64,000 bases of DNA from Pseudomonas sp. PDM15 (GTDB taxonomy: Bacteria; Pseudomonadota; Gammaproteobacteria; Pseudomonadales; Pseudomonadaceae): NCBI RefSeq assembly GCF_014851565.1, contig NZ_JACVAA010000001.1, forward strand, positions 434,001 through 498,000, in the 5' to 3' direction. The translations under genes were made by a program, and so were the position numbers. The number at the start of each line of letters is the position of its first letter. The first letter of the stretch is position 1. A model generated the notes under the pieces. It had not been told where the DNA came from, did no database searches, and was given only the letters and a program-made list of their open reading frames with translations. Shown piece after piece: positions 18,901 to 26,863 of the stretch.

Positions 18901-20028
18901 GCGCTTTCCAAGATCGCCTTCGGCCAGGGTTCGCTGCCCGAATCCCTTGGCCGCGAGCTGACCCGCATGACCGGCGCCCGTGTCTCCGAGGAGGCCTGGG
19001 AAGAGGCGGCGCAGCAGCTGGAAAGCCACCTGAAGATGAACCTGGAAGTGGTCGACGCCCGTGGCAAGTTCCTCGGCGAGGGCCGCGACCTGGCCGAGCT
19101 GACCGCGCGCTTCGCCGAAGCCAGCCAGGCCGCCCTGGCCATTCCGCAACAGAAGCAGGAACAGAAGCCGGTCGAGGCCAAGGCCTTCGCCCAGGTCGCC
19201 GAGAAGACCCAGCAGAAGATCGCCGGCCTCTCCATGACCGTGTTCCCGGCGCTGGTGGAAGAAGGTGGCGTGGTCAAGGAAGGGCGCTTCCCGACCCAGG
19301 CCGAGGCCGACTACCAGCACCGCCGCGCGCTGCAGAAACTACTGCTGCAACAGCTCGCCGAGTCTGCCAAGTACCTGCGCGGCAAGCTGCCGGGCCTTAC
19401 CGAGCTGAGCCTGCTGTATCGCGAAATGGGCCGGCCCGAGGCGCTGGTCGAGGACATCCTGCTGGCCAGCCTCGACGCCTGCGTGCTCGACGGCGAAGCG
19501 ACCCTGCCGCGCGACGGTGCGGCCCTGGCCGCCCTGGCCGAGAAGAAGCGCGGTGACTGGACCGGCCACGCCGAGCGCATCGCCAGGCTGGTGCTGGACA
19601 TCCTCAAGCTCGCCCACGGCCTGCAGAAGCGCTTCAAGGGCAAGATCGACCTGGCTCAGGCCATGGCCCTCAACGACATCAAGCAGCAGCTGGCCAACCT
19701 GGTCTATCCCGGCTTCGTCCGCGAAACGCCCGGCGAGTGGCTGAAGGAAATCCCGCGTTACCTCAAGGCCATCGAGCAGCGCTTGGACAAGGTCGGCAGC
19801 CAGGTGCAGCGCGACCGGGTGTGGACCGGCGAACTCGCCGCCGCCTGGGAGCAATACCAGGCCCGCGCCGCCAAGCACGCCCAGGAAGGCAAGCGTGACC
19901 CCGAGCTGGTGCTGTACCGCTGGATGCTGGAGGAATACCGCGTGTCGCTGTTCGCCCAGCAGTTGGGCACGAAGATGGCGGTGTCGGACAAACGGCTGAG
20001 CAAGCAGTGGAGCCAGGTCGAGGCATGA
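15961..20028 (+). CDS. hrpA: ATP-dependent RNA helicase HrpA, DEAH box, with an in-frame REP insertion
   Basis: A 1355-residue protein. It has Walker A (AGETGSGKT, about residue 93), DEAH (VDEAHERS, about residue 190), the SAT motif (TSATIDLERF), a helicase C domain (NVAETSLTVPGIRYV, QRKGRCGR), HA2/OB regions and a long C-terminal DUF3418-type domain. HrpA acts on structured RNA and in ribosome rescue. A REP-like hairpin at 17819-17883 is translated as a Gly/Ser/Arg-rich linker at about residues 620-641, in frame, so the gene stays intact. Confidence 0.96.
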   Translation: MTDTQESLLKNLDQTLLADRHRLRRQLHELQKQTPQDEAKLAQWLERFQASVAKVEARRQSIPAIRYDDALPIAAKRDEIKKALQEHQVLVIAGETGSGKTTQLPKICLELGRGVHGLIGHTQPRRLAARSVATRVAEEIGTPLGELVGYQVRFEDHSGDASLIKLMTDGILLAETQHDRFLEKYDTIIVDEAHERSLNIDFLLGYLKTLLPRRPDLKLIITSATIDLERFSKHFNNAPIIEVSGRTYPVDTWYRPLAAEVDEEGESLLDDLTVDQGILAALDEIAAHERAEGKRPGDVLVFLPGEREIREAAEVLRKANLRLTEVLPLYARLTPAEQQKIFAPMGARKIVLATNVAETSLTVPGIRYVIDSGTARISRYSYRAKVQRLPIEAVSQASANQRKGRCGRVEPGICIRLYSEEDFLGRPAFTDPEILRTNLAAVILQMLHLRLGSIEDFPFIEPPDGKAISDGFTLLQELSAVNRESQLTPLGRQLARLPIDPRLGRMVLEAAKLGSLDEILIVASALSVQDPRERPMDRQQAADQAHAQWKDVDSDFAALINLWRGFEEKRQELGSNPLRSWCKKNFLNYLRLREWRDAHRQLVLIARELQLSASKAEGNRGSGLGRDANSPATDCGQGRSHKSAPSPTTDTKVNVIVREQAEAGEAAQRAKSYAAVHKAILSGLLSQIGQKTEEGDYLGARQRRFWIHPSSVIGRKKPTWVMTAELVETTKLFARMVAKIEPDWIEPLAGHLIKKNHFEPHWEKRRGQVVAFEQVTLYGLIVVGRRPVHFGPVDPVASRELFIREGLVRGEINSRAKCLAANRELLDRLDELEAKARRRDILADEETLYGYYEARIPAEIHQAATFESWYKTEGAKNPQLLIMREEDVLARDAKEVTAAQYPDILQLGELQLPLTYHFEPNHPRDGVTLRVPAPLLPQLPADRLEWLVPGLIEAKAIALVRNLPKALRKNFVPVPDFVGAALSKIAFGQGSLPESLGRELTRMTGARVSEEAWEEAAQQLESHLKMNLEVVDARGKFLGEGRDLAELTARFAEASQAALAIPQQKQEQKPVEAKAFAQVAEKTQQKIAGLSMTVFPALVEEGGVVKEGRFPTQAEADYQHRRALQKLLLQQLAESAKYLRGKLPGLTELSLLYREMGRPEALVEDILLASLDACVLDGEATLPRDGAALAALAEKKRGDWTGHAERIARLVLDILKLAHGLQKRFKGKIDLAQAMALNDIKQQLANLVYPGFVRETPGEWLKEIPRYLKAIEQRLDKVGSQVQRDRVWTGELAAAWEQYQARAAKHAQEGKRDPELVLYRWMLEEYRVSLFAQQLGTKMAVSDKRLSKQWSQVEA
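17819..17883. repeat. REP/BIME-like hairpin inserted in the hrpA coding sequence
   Basis: Left arm 17819-17841 and right arm 17861-17883 are complementary at 22 of 23 positions, around a 19-base loop. The arm begins GTGGGAGCGGCC and ends GCGAT, the form of widespread Pseudomonas REP sequences that are normally intergenic. Here it lies within an open reading frame that it does not break. Confidence 0.9.
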
Positions 20029-20112
20029 TGGCATTCTGAGCTCATGTCGGCGCTGCTTCGGCCGACATAGGTGGGCCGCCCGCTTGGGGCGGCCATTGCA
20101 CAGGAGCTGGCG

Positions 20113-21210
20113 GTGAGGGTGATCGATAGGCTGACGCAGTCACTGGACCCGTTGCACGGCTTGCCCGAGGCGACGCGCCGGGAGTTCGCCCACTGGTACC
20201 AGCAGGCCAAGCTGCCGCAGATCCGCTACGTCGCCTTCCTGACCATGGTGCTGTACCTGATCTACGCGGCCATCGAGCAGAACGTGGCCACCGATCACCT
20301 CGGCCTGCGCCTGCTGGCGCATGGCGTGGCGGTGCCCCTGGCACTACTCGCCGTCGGCCTGCTCAGCTACCACGAGGCCGGGCAGCGCTGGATGCTGATA
20401 CTGCTGTTCGTGGCGCCGGTCGGCGCGGTGGCCACCAACCTGACTTTCAACTACGGCAAGGCGGACTTCGCCTACTTCGTGCCGGAGATCTACCTCAACC
20501 TGATGTGGACCTTCACCGTCTCCGGCCTGACCCTGCGCCAGGCCCTGCAGACGGCCGGCGCCTCGGTCGTGCTGCTGCTCTTCGTCACCCTGGGCGACGC
20601 CCTACAGCCGGGCGTGCAGCGCCTGCACCTGATCTGGGTGCTGGCATCCTTCTCCTTCGGCGTGCTCTGCGCCTTCGTGCTGGAGAAGGCGCACAAGACC
20701 ATGTTCCTGCACCAGGGCCGGCTGGCCCTCAGCGCCACCGTCGACGGTCTCACCGGGCTGTGGAACCGCTCGCGCATCGACCAGCTGTTCGCCGAGGAAA
20801 TCGCCCGCGCCCAGCGCTACGGCACGCCGTTCTCGGTGATCCTGCTGGACATCGACCACTTCAAGCACGTCAACGACCACCACGGCCACGCCGTGGGCGA
20901 CAGCGTGCTGCGCCAGTTCGCCATCCTCCTGCGCGACAACGTGCGCAGCGTCGACAAGGTCGGTCGCCTGGGCGGCGAGGAGTTCCTCGTCATCCTGCCG
21001 GAGATCGACGCCCAGCAGGCCCAGACCGCCGCGCTCACCCTGCAGGCGCGCATCCGCCAGTTCGACTTCGACACCGTGCTGCGCAAGACCGCCAGCTTCG
21101 GCATCACCCACTACCTCGGCGACGAAAACCCGCAGAGCATGCTCGACCGCGCCGACCGCGCGCTGTACCGGGCCAAGGCCAATGGCCGGGACCGCATAGA
21201 AGTGCTCTGA
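20113..21210 (+). CDS. Membrane-bound diguanylate cyclase (GGDEF)
   Basis: 365 residues from the GTG at 20113, chosen because AGGAG ends six bases before it. The N-terminal half holds about six hydrophobic helices; the C-terminal GGDEF domain starts near DGLTGLWNR. The active site is GGEEF (residues 287-291), with an intact inhibitory site RSVD five residues upstream, so it should make c-di-GMP and be product-inhibited. Two hairpins without T-tracts (20044-20068 and 20074-20095) lie between it and hrpA. The membrane region resembles no sensor I can name. Confidence 0.9.
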   Translation: MRVIDRLTQSLDPLHGLPEATRREFAHWYQQAKLPQIRYVAFLTMVLYLIYAAIEQNVATDHLGLRLLAHGVAVPLALLAVGLLSYHEAGQRWMLILLFVAPVGAVATNLTFNYGKADFAYFVPEIYLNLMWTFTVSGLTLRQALQTAGASVVLLLFVTLGDALQPGVQRLHLIWVLASFSFGVLCAFVLEKAHKTMFLHQGRLALSATVDGLTGLWNRSRIDQLFAEEIARAQRYGTPFSVILLDIDHFKHVNDHHGHAVGDSVLRQFAILLRDNVRSVDKVGRLGGEEFLVILPEIDAQQAQTAALTLQARIRQFDFDTVLRKTASFGITHYLGDENPQSMLDRADRALYRAKANGRDRIEVL

Positions 21211-21302
21211 AACGGCCGACAAGGCTTGTCATCATCCTGGGGCTCGACGGCACGCAAGTGATAGGGCATGTTGGCGCCCCCTCGCATCCACCCGGATCAG
21301 CC

Positions 21303-21830
21303 ATGTTCGAAATCCAGCCCATGAGCCCCGAGCTCTACCGCCAGCAGACCCGCCGCAGCACCTTCGTGGTGATCGCCATCTTCCTGGTGCTGGCCATGCT
21401 CTGTGCCACCGCCAGCACCCAGCTGTTCGGCGGCCCGCCCGGCGACAACTTCAAGTGGAACCTGCTCGGCGTGCTGTGCGGCATGGGCCTGACCATCGGC
21501 GTGGTGCGCCTGCAGTTGTGGCACCGCCCGTTCATGGCGGCCGCCGCCTACGGCTGGGGCCTCAAGCGCAGCCTGATGCGCGTCACCAACGTCATGCACC
21601 ACGTCAAGGCTGGCGTGGCCGCGGGCGATGCCAGCGCCATGCAGCTGCTGCGCTTCTACCACCTGGGCGTGACCCAGATGCACCAGCTGGACGGCAACAG
21701 CGCCGACCTCAGCCACATGGTCCGCGAGATCGACGCGCACCGCGCGCTGATGGAGCAGCGCGGCCTGGACGTGGAGCAGAAGCGCCTCGATCCGGCCTGG
21801 CTGGAAGCGGTAAAGACGTTCAAGCCCTAA
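21303..21830 (+). CDS. DUF3087 family membrane protein
   Basis: A 175-residue protein with two hydrophobic helices (about residues 23-42 and 55-72) and a cytoplasmic helical C-terminal half (HHVKAGVAAGDASAMQLLRFYHLG). The opening MFEIQPMSPELYRQQTRRST resembles the DUF3087 family known mainly from Pseudomonas and relatives. No function is established. Its stop overlaps by four bases the stop of the convergent LysE gene. Confidence 0.7.
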   Translation: MFEIQPMSPELYRQQTRRSTFVVIAIFLVLAMLCATASTQLFGGPPGDNFKWNLLGVLCGMGLTIGVVRLQLWHRPFMAAAAYGWGLKRSLMRVTNVMHHVKAGVAAGDASAMQLLRFYHLGVTQMHQLDGNSADLSHMVREIDAHRALMEQRGLDVEQKRLDPAWLEAVKTFKP

Positions 21831-22420
21831 ACCAGCAACGCCAGCCAGGTCGAGGCGAACAGCAGCAGCGCCAGCATCTGGTTGAAGCGCTTCATCCGCT
21901 GTGGTGACTGCAGCAGGCGGGCGCTGCCGGCGCCGAGCAGGGCCCAGGCGGTCATGCTCGGAATGGCCAGCAGCAGGAAGATCAGCGACAGCTGCAGCAC
22001 GCGCAGGGCCTTGTCCGCGCTGCCGGCGGCGAACACGCTGACCACCGCGACGGCCATCATCCACACCTTGGGATTCACCAGCTGCAGCGCCGCTGCGCCC
22101 AGCGGGCCGAGTTCGCGTGCGTCCTGGGTGTTCAGCGGCGCGGCCGCGCTGCGCCACAGCTGCCAGGCCAGCCAGCTCAGCCACAGTGCGCCGAGCCAGC
22201 TCATCGCCAGTTGCACGCGCGGGTAGCGCAGCAGCGCCTCGCCAAGGCCCAAGCCCACCAGCAGCACGATCAGCGCCGCCGCCAGGCAGGCGCCTAGCAC
22301 CAGCGGCAAGGTGGCGCGCACGCCGAAGCGCGCGCCGTGGCTGAGCGCCAGGATATTGGTCGGCCCCGGCGTGATGGTGGAAGCGAAGGCGAACAGCAGG
22401 AAGGGCAGCAGGGACTGCAT
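21827..22420 (-). CDS. LysE/RhtB family amino-acid exporter
   Basis: A 197-residue protein of six hydrophobic helices with the family start FASTITPGPTNILALSHGARFG and the QLVNPKVWM motif after helix three. These proteins export amino acids or derivatives. It lies 92 bases downstream of an AraC-type regulator on the same strand, which probably controls it. A second LysE plus AraC pair occurs at 55.9-57.5 kb. Confidence 0.9.
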   Translation of the reverse strand: MQSLLPFLLFAFASTITPGPTNILALSHGARFGVRATLPLVLGACLAAALIVLLVGLGLGEALLRYPRVQLAMSWLGALWLSWLAWQLWRSAAAPLNTQDARELGPLGAAALQLVNPKVWMMAVAVVSVFAAGSADKALRVLQLSLIFLLLAIPSMTAWALLGAGSARLLQSPQRMKRFNQMLALLLFASTWLALLV

Positions 22421-22512
22421 GGCTCAGCCCCTCCGCGCGTGGCGAGAATGATGGGTACGCATGGCATGAATTCTCCGTGTCAGGGAGGCTCATGCTGCGG
22501 CGTGGCGGCGCG

Positions 22513-23400
22513 TCAGTCTGGAAGCTTTGTGCAGCGGCGACGGTAGTCGGCGGGCGTCAGTTGATAGGCGCGGCGGAACCAGCGGCCCAGGTGGCTCTGG
22601 TCGGCGAAGCCCAGGGCGCTGGCCACATCGGCCGGCGTGTCACCACGGGCCAGCCGCTGGCGCGCCTTGGCCAAGCGCAGCTGGATCAGGTAGGCGTGCG
22701 GGGCGATGCCGAAGGCGCTCTTGAACGCGCGGCTGAGGCGGAAGCGATCCACCCCGCAGGCGGCCGCCGTGTCGTCCAGGCCGATGTCCCGGTCGAAGTT
22801 GGCGTGCAGATAGTCGCGGGCGCGCTGCGCCACCAGCGGCAGGCGCGGGTCCGGGTTGTGCCGTTTGCGCCACTGCAGGCGGCTGGTCATGCTGCCGAGC
22901 AGGTCGTCGATGGCGGTCTGCCGCACGATGCGCAGGTCGCCCTCGTGCAGCGTGTGGAAGGCGCGGAAGATGGCGCCGGCCATAGGGGCGTCGTTGTTGA
23001 GGATATTGGCGAAGCTCGGCGTGCTGTTCGCCGGCGCATGCTCGAACAGCGCGTGCAGCTCGCGTTCCAGCCACTGCGGGTCGATGTACAGCATCGAATA
23101 GGTGAAGCCTTCCGCGGTCGGCGCGTGGCCGTCGTGGATCTCGCCCGGCTCCAGCAGAATCACCTTGCCCGGAGTGCTCAGGTGCTTCTCGCGGCGGCAG
23201 TTGAACTGCTGCACGCCCTGTTCGGTAACGCCCACCAGGTAACTGTCGTGCCAGTGCGGGTCATAGGCGTGGCCCTCGAAATGGGCGCGGATCGACTCGA
23301 TGCCGGTGTCGGCATCCTGAGCGAGGTCGATCCAGTTGCGTGTGTCCACGGGGCGTACCGGCAAGCGTGATGGGGCCAGTGGCCACCTTAGCGCGTTCAC
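22513..23400 (-). CDS. AraC-family transcriptional regulator
   Basis: A 295-residue protein with an N-terminal cupin-like sensor (HWHDSYLVGVTEQGVQQF, then LEPGEIHDGH) and a C-terminal pair of helix-turn-helices (LDDTAAACGVDRFRLSRAFK, then DVASALGFADQSHLGRWFRR). It precedes the LysE exporter on the same strand and is likely its activator, sensing an exported amino-acid-like compound. Confidence 0.9.
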   Translation of the reverse strand: MNALRWPLAPSRLPVRPVDTRNWIDLAQDADTGIESIRAHFEGHAYDPHWHDSYLVGVTEQGVQQFNCRREKHLSTPGKVILLEPGEIHDGHAPTAEGFTYSMLYIDPQWLERELHALFEHAPANSTPSFANILNNDAPMAGAIFRAFHTLHEGDLRIVRQTAIDDLLGSMTSRLQWRKRHNPDPRLPLVAQRARDYLHANFDRDIGLDDTAAACGVDRFRLSRAFKSAFGIAPHAYLIQLRLAKARQRLARGDTPADVASALGFADQSHLGRWFRRAYQLTPADYRRRCTKLPD

Positions 23401-23430
23401 CCCGTGGCGTTTAGAAGATTTGTGCGTGGC

Positions 23431-24318
23431 TCAGGGCAGCTGCGCCTGGCCATGCACCCGTTCGAGAAAGTCGCGCATCAGCGCCGCCGCCTCCTGCAGG
23501 TGGGTTTCCAGCAGCCAGTGGCCGCCGTCCTCGAACAGGTGCAGCTCGGCGTCCGGCAGGTCGCGCAGGTAGGCGCGCGCCGCGCCCGCGGGCATGAAGC
23601 CGTCGCGCGGGCCCCAGAGGATCAGCGTCGGCGGCTGGTGCTGGCGCAGGTACACCTGGTAGTGCGGGAACCAGGCCAGGTTCTCCCTCAGCCCGGTGAT
23701 CAGCTGCAGGGCGATCTGCTGGCGGCGCGGCGTCATCAGCGCCCAGTGCAGCTGCCAGAGGTCGGGCGGGATGCGGGCCGCCACGTGCGGCTCCACATCA
23801 TTGAGGAACTCGTCGCGAAAGCCCTCCAGGCTCACCGACTCGGCCAGGGTGCGTTGCGTCTCGTCGCTGGGGTTGGCGAAGAACTGCTTGAGCGCAGCGT
23901 ACTTCGGCCCCAGCTGGTCCTCGTAGATATCGCCGTTCTGCACGATCAGCGCGGTGATGCGCTGCGGCCGGCTGATCGCCAGGCGCAGGCCGATCTGCGA
24001 GCCGAAGTCGTGCAGGTACAGGGCGAAGCGCTCGATGCCCAGGCGGTTGGTGAAGCGCGCGAGGAAGTCGGCGTAGCCGTCGAAGTCGTAGCTGAACTCG
24101 AAGGGCGTGCCCGAATAGCCGCAGCCGGGAAAGTCCGGGGCGACCAGCCGCCAGCGATCGGCCAGCAGCGGCAGCAGGTTGCGGAATTCGTAGGAGGAGC
24201 AGGGATAGCCGTGGGGCAGGAGCAGCACCGGCGCTTCCTGCGGGCCGGCTTCGCGGTAGAACACCTCGACGCCGTCGAGATTCAGGTACTGGTGGCGAAC
24301 GTGAGCGGGCGGTTGCAT
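23431..24318 (-). CDS. Alpha/beta hydrolase, epoxide hydrolase / haloalkane dehalogenase-like
   Basis: A 295-residue protein with the HGYP oxyanion motif (about residue 36) and an aspartate at the nucleophile elbow (LHDFGSQIG) instead of serine, the hallmark of the epoxide hydrolase and haloalkane dehalogenase branch. A late acidic residue (LWGPRDGFMP) and a terminal histidine (FEDGGHWLLE) complete the triad. The substrate is unknown; both activities remain possible. Confidence 0.85.
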   Translation of the reverse strand: MQPPAHVRHQYLNLDGVEVFYREAGPQEAPVLLLPHGYPCSSYEFRNLLPLLADRWRLVAPDFPGCGYSGTPFEFSYDFDGYADFLARFTNRLGIERFALYLHDFGSQIGLRLAISRPQRITALIVQNGDIYEDQLGPKYAALKQFFANPSDETQRTLAESVSLEGFRDEFLNDVEPHVAARIPPDLWQLHWALMTPRRQQIALQLITGLRENLAWFPHYQVYLRQHQPPTLILWGPRDGFMPAGAARAYLRDLPDAELHLFEDGGHWLLETHLQEAAALMRDFLERVHGQAQLP

Positions 24319-24408
24319 GGGACCTCCCCGAAGGGTTGCTGGTCCCGTTATGACAGCGCCTCGCGCTCGCCGATTGGGTCGCCCGCCGGATGGTCGCGAC
24401 GGCGCGGC

Positions 24409-24624
24409 TCAGCGTTTGTTGGCGATGTCCCGGATATACAGCGCTTCGACCTTCTCCCGCGCCCAGGGCGTTTTGCGCAGGAACTTGAGGCTGGAGTCGA
24501 CGCTGGGGTCGTGGGTGAAGCAGCGGATGGCGATGAGCTGGCCGAGGCGATCCCAGCCGTGTTTGTCGACCAGGGCCTGGACGATGGCTTTCAGGGGAAG
24601 GCCGTGGAGGGGGTCGTTGCTCAT
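24409..24624 (-). CDS. VF530 family small protein
   Basis: 71 residues from the ATG at 24624, starting [20 protein letters not shown] and continuing [20 protein letters not shown], then [15 protein letters not shown]. This is the complete VF530 domain, a small helical fold proposed to bind DNA. Function is not known. No clear operon partner. Confidence 0.88.
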   Translation of the reverse strand: MSNDPLHGLPLKAIVQALVDKHGWDRLGQLIAIRCFTHDPSVDSSLKFLRKTPWAREKVEALYIRDIANKR

Positions 24625-24660
24625 CGAGGCAGCTCGGTGGATCAGGGGCGGGCACTTTAA

Positions 24661-24717
24661 CTCCCCTCTACCGTTTACGGGAGAGGGGAGGGGCGGCCCG
24701 CGTAGGGGAGAGGGGCT
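24661..24717. repeat. CCCCTCT / AGGGGAGAGGGG inverted repeat
   Basis: CTCCCCTCT near the start faces GGGAGAGGGGAG and a second AGGGGAGAGGGG. It resembles the element at 6665-6775 and abuts the large nested repeat that follows. Confidence 0.55.
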
Positions 24718-24778
24718 TTTGTTTCGTGCCGCTGCTGATTCTCGCGTTGCTTGATGCTTCAGTTCCGCCCTGCTGGGC

Positions 24779-25350
24779 GTGTCCCTTTTGGCAGTCGCCC
24801 CAAAAGGAACCAAAAGGTCTTGCCCCCGCCATCCGGGTCTCGCTGCGCTCGACTTCCCTCACTCCATCGTTGTTCCAGGGGCCCGCCGCGAAGGGCCATC
24901 CCTGGCCCATCGCGGCTCTCGCGGCATCCATGCCGCTCAACCCCTTACACAACGATTCCGTTCGGCCTCCTGAAGGGGGCAGGGAGTTGCCTGCGGGGGC
25001 GATATTGCTTTTGTAGGGTGTTACTCGCCCGAAGGGCAGCACACCGTTCCGGTGTGGTGGGCTGCCTGCGGCGAGACCACCCTACGAAAGTGAGTCCGCA
25101 AGAGGCGGAAGAACTACCAAGCAACTCGGAGTCCGAACCCCGTCAGGAGGCCGAGTGGAGGTGCTGCGCAGGGGGACGAGCCGCATGGATGCGGCGAGAG
25201 GCTTAAAGGGCCATGGATGGCCCTTGTAAGCCGGCCCCCGGAGCGGCACCGGAGCGAGGGAAGTCTGGCCGTAGGCCAGACCCGGATGCCGGGCGCGTTT
25301 TCTCTTTGGTTACTTTCTCTTTGCGCGTGCAAAGAGAAAGTGACTCGCCG
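24779..25350. repeat. Nested imperfect inverted repeat of about 570 bp, without a gene
   Basis: The left half (24779-24990) and right half (25110-25350) are inverted copies in ordered blocks. ATCCGGGTC (24831-24839) matches GACCCGGAT (25279-25287). ACTTCCCTC (24852) matches GAGGGAAGT (25256). AAGGGCCATC (24891) matches the GGATGGCCCTT at 25215. CGGCCTCCTGA (24963) matches TCAGGAGGCCG (25143). Each outer end carries its own small hairpin next to AACCAAA. The centre is the GTAGGGTG repeat. Open frames here are short and overlap on both strands, as expected of a palindrome, so I call no gene. Confidence 0.75.
25013..25085. repeat. Second copy of the GTAGGGTG...CACCCTAC hairpin repeat
   Basis: GTAGGGTG (25013-25020) and CACCCTAC (25078-25085) bound a 73-base hairpin with inner arms ACTCGCC/GGCGAGA and GGGCAGC/GCTGCC. 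It has the same terminal and inner sequences as the copy at 14155-14267 but a shorter centre. It occupies the middle of the large nested repeat. Confidence 0.82.
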
Positions 25351-25447
25351 TGCAAGGCGAAACCTGTAGTTTCAGCCAAGGAAAGTGTTGCGGTTTAGAT
25401 ATTTTGTCTGGGCACGAAACGTGGTCTACCCCTACTACTCCAGATAG

Positions 25448-26563
25448 TTAGGAGAAGCGTACGCAGTCACTTAATTCGTCCAAATTGTCTGTGCTGGTAT
25501 CAACCCCAAAAGCTTTCAAGAATTTTTGAGCAAAAATATCCTTTGGACCTTCCTTGCCTTCTTCTTTATTCAGAATTCGAGAAATCGAACTCACAAATAG
25601 ATCGGAAATTTGCATTAGAGGGGAGATGCTAGAGTCCTCGGCTTCGACTACGTCAATGTATACATTTCCTTGAAAAAGGTTGCTGGCAGCGTTTTTCAAC
25701 TGCAGTTCGATTTCCATAAGTGCAAGCTTGTCTTTCGATTCCTCCTCTGCATCCTTCCTGAATTGCAAATTTCGAGGTAGGACGGCGCGTCCAGATTTGT
25801 TTTCTTCTGAGATTCCCTGAATGACCATGTGATAGAAAAGCTTGTTAAGCGTGTCGTCGACGTTATATAGACCGCTTCGCAGAACCGCGAGGCCCTTGAA
25901 CGAAATAGATGAGGAATTTTGAATTATAGCTCCGAGGAGTTCCTCATAAGCTTCAAGATTTCCTTTGTTGATTTCTTTGAAATGCATTTCACCTTTAAAA
26001 CCAATTTCTGCTTTTTTCTGATTGATAGCAGCAGTAATCTTCATGGTTTCGTAACTGCGCAATACCCACAGGCTTCCTACCAAAAGATATTTCCCTGTCT
26101 TGCCACTCTCGTCAGCGTATATGCAATAAACAGGATGCGATGGCCTTACTTCAAGAGCGCGCTGCTTCTCTTCTTCCTCCAATTTTCCTCTGAATTTCCT
26201 TACCTCTGGCGAGGCAATAAATAGTCCCAGAACATTCTGAACAACTGCTCGAGCGCGCGCGATTGAGTGTAGTCTTTGCAGTTTCGGATAATTCTCGAAT
26301 GAGATATCTCCGCCACTGTATAAGTCTGTCTGAAAAGTTTTCCAGTAAATGATCTGGCACTTCACGTCTGAGTCGCGAGCTTGGGGGTAGTGGTTGAGAA
26401 TCCATGCCACCCTGTCTGTTACTCGGGTTGGGCTGTTGCTAGCAATCGCGGAAAGAACTCGTATCTTTTCGGCTTCTTTGTCCCGGTTCTTTTTATCTAA
26501 TGCGACGAGTGTTTCCTGCTCCGTTTCTTCATCTTCCATTGGCGTAACTACAAAGTCATTCAT
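25448..26563 (-). CDS. DUF3800 domain protein, AT-rich and probably acquired
   Basis: 371 residues from the ATG at 26563, with GAAGGGA a short way upstream. DUF3800 features appear in order: YCIYADESGKTG (about residues 165-176), GEMHFKEINKGN, and the closing acidic segment VVEAEDSSISPLMQISDLFV. Conserved acidic residues suggest a nuclease-like RNase H fold, but activity is unproven. The gene is visibly AT-richer than every neighbour and uses codons such as AAT, ATA and TTA that are rare here. It adjoins the large inverted repeat. DUF3800 genes are often in phage or defence regions. No partner gene is visible. Confidence 0.85.
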   Translation of the reverse strand: MNDFVVTPMEDEETEQETLVALDKKNRDKEAEKIRVLSAIASNSPTRVTDRVAWILNHYPQARDSDVKCQIIYWKTFQTDLYSGGDISFENYPKLQRLHSIARARAVVQNVLGLFIASPEVRKFRGKLEEEEKQRALEVRPSHPVYCIYADESGKTGKYLLVGSLWVLRSYETMKITAAINQKKAEIGFKGEMHFKEINKGNLEAYEELLGAIIQNSSSISFKGLAVLRSGLYNVDDTLNKLFYHMVIQGISEENKSGRAVLPRNLQFRKDAEEESKDKLALMEIELQLKNAASNLFQGNVYIDVVEAEDSSISPLMQISDLFVSSISRILNKEEGKEGPKDIFAQKFLKAFGVDTSTDNLDELSDCVRFS

Positions 26564-26863
26564 ATGAGTCCCTTCGATAGCTGAGTGTGTCGATATGCCA
26601 GCATTGAGTGTGTGGGCTTGGCCGTCAATACCCATCAGGCCACATCGCTGCTGGCGCGTAATTTAGGCGCTAGCCAATAGGGGCAGTAAGAGCATTGAGT
26701 ACCGATCGCTGTCATTCGGACATTAATCGTTGTTCAATCGACATCAGAATTTCGTTGTCTTAACGACCTTCATTGTTTTCAACTAATTGTAAATAAAGAG
26801 AAAAATATCTGGCACGAAAGCTGAGTAGCTCCAGGCGCAACGCCTACATAACGGAGAACTCAG
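26564..26863. other. 300-bp AT-rich intergenic region
   Basis: No gene is visible. The stretch remains AT-rich until about 26805. Near its right end TCTGGCACGAAA (26808-26819) echoes TCTGGGCACGAAA at 25407-25419 on the other side of the DUF3800 gene, a possible boundary repeat. Promoters for the DUF3800 gene (-) and the glycine-zipper gene (+) should lie here. Confidence 0.5.

Noticed and set aside
20044..20095. Rho-independent terminator between hrpA and the diguanylate cyclase
   Set aside because: Two hairpins are present, but neither is followed by a T-tract, so I do not call a terminator.
24726..25398. Several open frames of 60-150 codons on both strands between the VF530 and DUF3800 genes
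   Set aside because: They overlap one another, lie in a large imperfect palindrome, and have low-complexity translations without family features. They are better explained by the repeat.
26808..26828. Possible sigma-54 promoter (TGGCACG) before the glycine-zipper gene
   Set aside because: The -24 element is good, but the GC expected at -12 is GA, and no enhancer-binding protein gene is near.
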